64,000 nucleotides of DNA, from the NCBI GenBank assembly GCA_963726065.1, contig CAVSAU010000009.1, forward strand, positions 186,001 to 250,000, read 5' to 3'. A program made the position numbers and the translations under genes. Under the pieces are notes generated by a model, which saw only the letters and a program-made list of their open reading frames with translations, had not been told where the DNA came from and did not search any database. Positions 58,500-64,000 of this stretch are shown here, in pieces; within the stretch, counting starts at the first letter, position 1; every line of letters starts with the position of its first letter. Source of the stretch: Neomesorhizobium sp963726065. Its GTDB lineage: Bacteria; Pseudomonadota; Alphaproteobacteria; Rhizobiales; Rhizobiaceae.

Positions 58500-58772
58500 T
58501 GTCTTGCCTTTCTTCGTTTCTCTCCCGGTTCCCGGCGGCTAAAGCCTCTGCAACTTCTCTGATCCTTCGAGGGCCAAACAGCCGTCTCAGGAGAAGAAAG
58601 GAGCACGACGAGACGGTCGAGAGCGGAGACACGGGAGGCGGAAGCCTTCTTCGGCTTCGCGACGGCGGTTTTCCCTGAGAAAAACCTCCGGCCCTCCGTT
58701 CAGCCCCCAGCTGGGACCGGCAGATTGGGGCGGCTCTTACAGGGGAATGCCGGATATGGCAAGGGTGGCAGG

Positions 58773-59087
58773 CTAAATACCCGATCCGTAAAGTTCCTCG
58801 GCGTCCTCGCCTTGCCACGGCGCCGGCATTTCGGAGGCCTGGCCGGCATTTGGCTTGGGTAACGGCATCCAGCACCGCAGTTCCGGTTCAGCATAGCCTA
58901 TGATGTGTCCGGGATGGGAATCGGCGGCGCGCCAGCCTTCAATGCCGAACTGGTCGGCGCGCGACCAGTAGGCCACGTCGATCTCCGCCGGGCCCTGTTC
59001 CGAAGGGCGCACCGTAACCAGAATGCGGCTGCCGTCTCTGGGTGCACTCTTCATGTGGCGCCACGGATTGGCTTCGTCCATCTCCAA
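58773..59087 (-). CDS. Conserved hypothetical protein
   Basis: A 104-residue protein beginning MEMDEANPWRHMKSAPRDGS and containing RILVTVRPSEQGPAEIDVAY, then WRAADSHPGHIIGYAEPELR followed by CWMPLP. Its opening (PRDGSRILV) and the CWMPLP ending resemble DUF551-like proteins with a tryptophan-proline pattern. It is not secreted. Function unknown; it is isolated between the ribosomal operon and the DUF2778 gene. Confidence 0.7.
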   Translation of the reverse strand: MEMDEANPWRHMKSAPRDGSRILVTVRPSEQGPAEIDVAYWSRADQFGIEGWRAADSHPGHIIGYAEPELRCWMPLPKPNAGQASEMPAPWQGEDAEELYGSGI

Positions 59088-59251
59088 ACTCTCCCGTTAC
59101 GGTTTGGCATGGCGCAGGCCATCGCCAACGCCTGGTTCGCTTCGAGGTTAGGACAAGTCGGACGCCGACGCCATGCCGGCGTTGCAATGCGGAGACTTCT
59201 GGAAGAGATGTGTCCCCGGCCGGTTTGGGCCGGACGTGCCGGGACGAAAAA

Positions 59252-60607
59252 TCAGATGCGCTTGCCGTTCGATGCGACGCGCACCCGATCACCGCCGTTG
59301 CCCGGCACCACGACCAGCTGCGTGATCTTGCCTTTCTTGAAGGCGTTGAGGAAGCGATTGTAATCCTTGAAAGCGACGCAGCCATGCAATTCCGCCCGGC
59401 CGCTGCGCAACAGGTAGCTATGGGTCAGGAAACCGTCGCGGCCATGCTTGTTCTTGCCATCGACGGGAAGCATGCGGATGGCCTCCACGCCATGGAAACG
59501 CTTTTCGCGCAACTTGAGATTATAGGTGTGCGGCGGCGTCGGTCCGTTCATCTTGACGTGGGTATAGCGCGGGTTGTCGGCCATCTTGCCGATGCCGGAA
59601 TGCGCTTCGAGCACGCTGCCGTCGGGCATGTAGACCTTGGCCGCGCTGATGTCGTAGACGGCGACGCCGTTGCGAGCCTTCGGGCGGTTGAACAGGTTCC
59701 TGAACGTCTGGCCAAACCCGCTGCCCGACTTTTCCTGCACGGGGTCGTTGGGCCGCGCATAGGCGAGCTTTTGCTCTTTCTGGACGGGTCGAGGCGTGTT
59801 CAGAGCGGGCTTTGCCGCTGGCGCCTCTGGCTCATCAACTTCGGGAGCGGGCGCGGCAGTCTGCCCGAGACGCGGACGCGGCGCCGGCAACGGCACGCTG
59901 AAAGGGGTGTCCTCGGCATCCGGGAGGGCGATCATCTCGTCCGGAGATTCATCCGTGGCGGTCGCGCCGGCGCCCATCGGGGCAACCGCGGACAGTGCGG
60001 CCAGCGCGCTGGCCGTGCCGCTCGACGACGGGTCGGCGTAGGCAAGGAGAACCGGTGGCACTTCGTTGGCGGGCTTCTGCAAGGCAAAACGTTCCGGCGC
60101 CGGCGCAATCGGCTCCTTGCGGGACGCGCGTGCGGATTTCGCCGTGCCCGGCTTGGTTGCGAACAGGCTTGCAAGCTTTGCCGGCGTCAACGCGGCCTGC
60201 TCGACCACCTTGTCGAAGCGTCCGTCGAGGGACGCATTCATCGCAGGCGCTTCGCCGGTGACGATGTCGGATGGACGCGCGGTTCTTCCAGCCTTCGTGG
60301 CGGCTCCAGAATCCGGTTTGGGCTGTTGCTGTACTGACGCGAGCCTCGGCGCCTTGGTCTGGCTCTGGCCTTTTGTGGCCAACTGCCGGTTCGGCCGGGA
60401 GGTGGCGGCGACCAGATGACGCCGCGAGGCGTCAAAGGACAGGGATTTGGCATCTGTGGTCAGTGAGGCGCCGGCATTGAGTATACTGTGACTGGCCCAC
60501 ACGGCTCCGCAGACAAAGGCGATGCAGAAGCCGGAGACCGAGAGCACAGACACAAGTCTGCCGAACGATTTTGAATGAATGCTACTCAGCACGCAGGCAC
60601 CAATCAT
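59252..60607 (-). CDS. DUF2778 domain protein (L,D-transpeptidase-like fold)
   Basis: After a membrane segment near residues 12-38 (FGRLVSVLSVSGFCIAFVCG) comes a disordered Ala/Pro/Lys-rich stretch of about 270 residues. The C-terminal domain reads VYDISAAKVYMPDGSVLEAH, MNGPTPPHTYNLKLREKRFH, THSYLLRSGRAELHGCVAFK and ends near the C-terminus. This is the DUF2778 module; the HGC motif corresponds to the active Cys and His of Tlde1, a peptidoglycan-cutting/exchanging toxin of type VI systems. Here it is on the chromosome without visible type VI genes, so an envelope-modifying role is more likely. The start is uncertain. Confidence 0.75.
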   Translation of the reverse strand: MIGACVLSSIHSKSFGRLVSVLSVSGFCIAFVCGAVWASHSILNAGASLTTDAKSLSFDASRRHLVAATSRPNRQLATKGQSQTKAPRLASVQQQPKPDSGAATKAGRTARPSDIVTGEAPAMNASLDGRFDKVVEQAALTPAKLASLFATKPGTAKSARASRKEPIAPAPERFALQKPANEVPPVLLAYADPSSSGTASALAALSAVAPMGAGATATDESPDEMIALPDAEDTPFSVPLPAPRPRLGQTAAPAPEVDEPEAPAAKPALNTPRPVQKEQKLAYARPNDPVQEKSGSGFGQTFRNLFNRPKARNGVAVYDISAAKVYMPDGSVLEAHSGIGKMADNPRYTHVKMNGPTPPHTYNLKLREKRFHGVEAIRMLPVDGKNKHGRDGFLTHSYLLRSGRAELHGCVAFKDYNRFLNAFKKGKITQLVVVPGNGGDRVRVASNGKRI

Positions 60608-60634
60608 ACAAATTCGGGCCAAGTCAGCCGGCAA

Positions 60635-61498
60635 GCCGCCAGGTGATTTCCTCAGTCTCCGAATGTCCCCACTTGAACGTCGATGGGCAAAGAATGGGCA
60701 AATATGGTTAAATTTTGCTTTGCAGTCACCACTTGTGGCGCGGCGGGGCGTTCACGATGTCCTACAGCCAGTCTCCGAGGCGTGATATATCGTCTCCGGT
60801 GCGATGGTGCCGGCGGTGGCTGGCGTAAAATCTTGACCGAAACGACTCCCGCAGCTTCTGCCTCGATAGCTGCTCCCCGAGGGTGATGCGATGCTGACTG
60901 CTGTAGTCGCTTTCCTTCAACAAGGCGCTCGGGGCAACGCTCGCCGGCGTGACCGGGGACGACTGGCTCGCCTTGAAGCGCCGCAGAAGACGCCGGGGCG
61001 AATCGCGCTCGACAAGCGGCCCTCAAAAGACTGGAAAGGATGGGCCGAACTGGATTCTGTTCGATTGACTGGACGAACACCGTGCCGAAGGGCGGGCCTG
61101 GCACAGCGTGAGCTGGGCTGATTATGGTTGCGGCCGATCTCAGCATTCCCGAGAGAAGTCTCGATTTTCACGCCAGGTTGGGGCATCGCATCGAACTGCG
61201 CGACAACGGGCCTTCTCGGCGTATGGCTGGCGGCCTTCGAGGTGCGCCACCGCGCCGGTCGCATGGCCTTCCAGAGCGCCGTCGTGGACGATTTCCCGCC
61301 GCTGAAGCTGCACTTCGCGGAGATCGCCAAGGTCCAAACCGGGCATGGTTCAGGATCTGAGGGCAACTCTGCTGCGGCGACCACGCGCCCTAAGGTGGCG
61401 CGCGGCAGCCTCAATGATTTATGCAGCTGCCGGCGCCAGCCGTTTGTTTCAGCAGCATTTCTTCCGCGCGAGGCGAGCCCCGCTCGGCTGCAATGCTC
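60635..61498. other. Approximately 860-base region without a confident gene
   Basis: Short open frames exist on both strands but none has protein-like conservation or a clear ribosome site. The best, at 61128-61502 on the plus strand, is Arg/Ala-rich and crosses the ilvD stop region. I see no tRNA, riboswitch or CRISPR repeats. It could hold decayed coding sequence. Confidence 0.5.
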
Positions 61499-63344
61499 CT
61501 AAGAACGCTCGCCGAGGTCGCGCACCGCGCCGCGGTCGGCCGAGGTGGCGAAGGCGGCGTAGGCCTTGAGCGCGGTCGTGACCTTGCGCTTGCGCTGTTC
61601 GACCGGCTTCCAGCCCTTGGCGTCCTGCTCGGCGCGGCGGGCGGCGATTTCGGCTTCCTCGACGCGCAGCGAGATCGTGCGGTTGGGGATGTCGATGTCG
61701 ATCATGTCGCCTTCGCGCACGATGCCGATCAGGCCGCCATTGGCGGCTTCCGGCGAGACGTGGCCGATGGAGAGACCCGAGGTGCCGCCGGAGAAGCGGC
61801 CGTCGGTGATCAGCGCGCAGGCCTTGCCGAGGCCCTTCGATTTCAGGTAGCTGGTCGGATAGAGCATTTCCTGCATGCCGGGGCCGCCCTTCGGGCCTTC
61901 ATAGCGGATGACGACGACGTCGCCGGCCTTGATCTCGTTGGCAAGGATCGCCTTGACCGAGGCGTCCTGGCTTTCGAAGACCCGGGCAGGTCCGGAGAAC
62001 TTCAGGATCGATTCATCGACGCCGGCCGTCTTCACGATGCAGCCGTCGAGCGCGATGTTGCCCTTGAGAACGGCCAGGCCGCCATCCTTCGAGAAGGGGT
62101 GCTGCGCATCGCGGATGACGCCCTTTTCGCGGTCGAGATCGAGCTCCTTCCAGCGCGCGCTCTGGCTGAAGGCGACCTGGGTCGGCACGCCGCCGGGGGC
62201 GGCGCTGAACAGTTCGAGCGCTGCCGGATTGTCGGTGACGGCGATATCCCATTTCGACAGTGCATCGCCGAGCGTCCTGGCAGTGAACCGTCGGCAGGTC
62301 GACCTTCAGCAGGCCGGCGCGGTTCAGTTCGCCCAGGATCGCCATGATGCCGCCGGCGCGGTGCACGTCTTCCATGTGCACGTCGGACTTGGCGGGGGCG
62401 ACCTTGGAAAGGCACGGAACCTTGCGCGACAGACGGTCGATGTCGTCCATGGTGAAATCGACTTCGCCCTCGTGGGCGGCGGCGAGGATATGCAGCACCG
62501 TGTTGGTCGAGCCGCCCATGGCGATGTCGAGCGCCATGGCGTTTTCGAAAGCGCCCTTCGAGGCGATGGTGCGGGGCAGGGCGGTGACGTCTTCTGCTTC
62601 GTAGTAGCGCTTTGCCAGCGCGACGATGTCGCGGCCGGCCTGGAGGAACAGCTTTTCGCGGTCGGAATGGGTTGCCAGCGTCGAGCCGTTGCCCGGCAGC
62701 GACAGGCCGAGCGCTTCGGTCAGGCAGTTCATCGAGTTGGCCGTGAACATGCCGGAGCAGGAACCGCAGGTCGGGCAGGCGGAGCGCTCGATGACCTTGA
62801 CGTCCTCGTCGGACATCTTGTCGTCGGCGGCAGCAACCATGGCGTCGACCAGGTCGAGCGCATGGGTCTTGCCGTCGGAGAGCACGACCTTGCCGGCTTC
62901 CATCGGGCCGCCGGAGACGAAGATGGTCGGGATGTTGAGGCGCAGCGACGCCATCAGCATGCCGGGGGTGATCTTGTCGCAGTTGGAAATGCAGACCATC
63001 GCGTCGGCGCAGTGCGCGTTGACCATGTATTCGACGCTGTCGGCGATGAGTTCGCGCGACGGCAGCGAATAGAGCATGCCGTCATGGCCCATGGCGATGC
63101 CGTCATCGACGGCGATCGTGTTGAATTCCTTGGCGACGCCGCCGTTCGCCTCGATCTCGCGCGCAACCAACTGGCCGAGATCCTTGAGGTGGACGTGGCC
63201 CGGCACGAACTGGGTGAACGAGTTCACCACCGCGATGATCGGCTTGCCGAAGTCGCTATCCTTCATGCCCGTCGCGCGCCAGAGGCCGCGCGCGCCGGCC
63301 ATGTTGCGGCCGTGGGTGGTGGTGCGGGAGCGATAGGCGGGCAT
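61499..63344 (-). CDS. ilvD: Dihydroxy-acid dehydratase, one +1 frameshift
   Basis: IlvD dehydrates dihydroxy acids in valine, isoleucine and pantothenate synthesis and needs a 2Fe-2S (or 4Fe-4S) cluster. MPAYRSRTTTHGRNMAGARG is the standard start at 63344. The cluster cysteines occur in VCISNCDKITPGM and CPTCGSCSGMFTANSM. The frame breaks near 62282: VDLPTVH is followed in the next frame by ARTLGDALSKWDIAVTDNPA. One extra base (CAC-T-GCC) explains it. The C-terminal part with GPKGGPGMQEML and ITDGRFSGGTSGLSIGHVSP continues to a stop at 61499. The repaired protein is about 614 residues. Confidence 0.94.
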
Positions 63345-63571
63345 GGCTGTTCCTGTTGAAGCGGCGGCTGTCATGAGATGGCTGTCGTGCCATCTAAAGG
63401 AAAAGAGCGCGCGCGTCACGCCCCGGCGAATGGGCCAGTTGTCGGCCTTCTTGTGCAGTTCCCTCCGGTCTTGCGTTTCATCCGTGCTGACGGCCGGCGC
63501 CATCGCCCTTGACACATCTCCCTTGCTTGCCGCACAGGCTTGCCCAATCAGAAGCGGCGGAGATGTCGAAA

Positions 63572-64000
63572 ATGTCGATCGCGTTCACCTTTCCGGGGCA
63601 GGGCAGCCAGGCCGTCGGCATGGGCAAGGATCTGGCGGACGCGTTTCCCGAAGCGCGCGCCGTCTTCCAGGAGGTCGACGATGCGCTTGGCGAAAAGCTG
63701 TCGCAGGTCATGTGGGAGGGGCCCGAGGAAACGCTGACGCTCACCGCCAACGCGCAGCCGGCGCTGATGGCGGTGTCGCTGGCGACCTTGCGGGCGCTCG
63801 AAGCGCGCGGTTTCTCGGTGAAGGACAAGGTTTCCTATGTGGCCGGCCATTCGCTGGGCGAATATTCCGCACTTGCGGCAGCCGGAACGTTTTCGATCGC
63901 CGATACCGCACGGCTGCTGCGCATCCGCGGCAACGCCATGCAGGCGGCGGTGCCGGTCGGCGAAGGCGCCATGGCGGCCGTCCTGGGCCTCGAACAGGCG
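63572..64000 (+). CDS. fabD: Malonyl-CoA:ACP transacylase, N-terminal part (3' truncated by window edge)
   Basis: The frame runs off the window. It starts MSIAFTFPGQGSQAVGMGKD, with the GQGSQ signature of the oxyanion loop, and contains VAGHSLGEYSALAAAG with the active Ser in GHSLGE. FabD moves malonate from CoA to acyl carrier protein for fatty acid synthesis. ATG 63572 is preferred to 63563 because the GGCGGAG ribosome site is better spaced. In alphaproteobacteria fabD, fabG and acpP lie upstream of the rpsF cluster, as expected here. It diverges from ilvD. Confidence 0.96.
   Translation, partial: MSIAFTFPGQGSQAVGMGKDLADAFPEARAVFQEVDDALGEKLSQVMWEGPEETLTLTANAQPALMAVSLATLRALEARGFSVKDKVSYVAGHSLGEYSALAAAGTFSIADTARLLRIRGNAMQAAVPVGEGAMAAVLGLEQA

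Noticed and set aside
58500..58772. S6:S18-binding mRNA leader
   Set aside because: A CCG-containing hairpin is present but I could not fit the full motif by eye. It is noted only in the rpsF entry.
61128..61502. Plus-strand ORF of 124 codons before ilvD
   Set aside because: It overlaps the ilvD stop, has no ribosome site, and its composition is not protein-like over its length.

Overview
The window is a GC-rich chromosomal segment from an alphaproteobacterium. It most resembles a rhizobial member of the Hyphomicrobiales, probably Mesorhizobium or a close relative. The evidence is conserved gene order: rpoZ-rsh-pyrE-acpS-lepB-rnc-era-recO, rpsF-rpsR-rplI-dnaB-radA-cvpA-purF, and fabD beside the ribosomal cluster. 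Family-level markers agree (TIGR02301 protein, short proteobacterial Psd next to PssA, CimA, rhizobial-type Rsh). The taxonomic call is inference from remembered families, not from a database search.

Layout: (1) 0-10 kb holds housekeeping genes: an ECF sigma C-terminus, RNA polymerase omega, the Rsh alarmone enzyme, pyrimidine synthesis, lipid and protein export functions, RNase III, Era, PepT and RecO. (2) 10-22 kb holds membrane and stress genes: a DUF2339 protein, an MFS exporter, an ECF sigma/anti-sigma pair with a candidate promoter, a GNAT/RimK-like ligase pair, YgfZ with an HD hydrolase, and dihydroorotase. (3) 22.27-26.69 kb is a decayed integrative element. It carries a RepA-like ATPase, iteron-like repeats, small phage-type genes, an MliC-like secreted protein, a shortened tRNA-like sequence and the C-terminal part of a tyrosine recombinase, bracketed by short direct repeats. 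(4) 26.7-37.8 kb holds Nudix, SRAP, LysE, CysRS, a tightly coupled VOC-GFA-GFA-prolyl iminopeptidase operon, citramalate synthase, RarD, a GST-like protein and a LOG-family hydrolase. (5) 37.9-45.7 kb concerns the envelope and lipids: a LysM protein, ArsR, an Atm1-type ABC transporter, Psd, PssA and an Aas-like acyltransferase/acyl-ACP synthetase. (6) 45.7-64 kb runs mostly on the minus strand: a lectin-like secreted protein, OsmC, SDR, purF, cvpA, radA, a PemK-like toxin, dnaB, a gutted cfa, ribosomal proteins, a DUF2778 protein, ilvD, and the start of fabD on the plus strand.

The strongest anomaly is a set of about thirty frame breaks in otherwise well-conserved, often essential genes (rsh, acpS, lepB, atm1, psd, pssA, ilvD and others). 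Nearly all are single extra bases. In every case I examined the extra base can be placed exactly between two codons, so both flanking protein parts stay intact. Sequencing or assembly error is the simplest explanation, and I treat these genes as functional genes with a disrupted reading frame. The one-sided sign and codon-junction placement are unusual enough to be checked against raw reads. Other points of interest are a low-GC patch inside cysS, two copies of a rhizobial inverted-repeat element, loss of the catalytic core of cfa, and a PemK-like gene coupled to dnaB where alr is expected.
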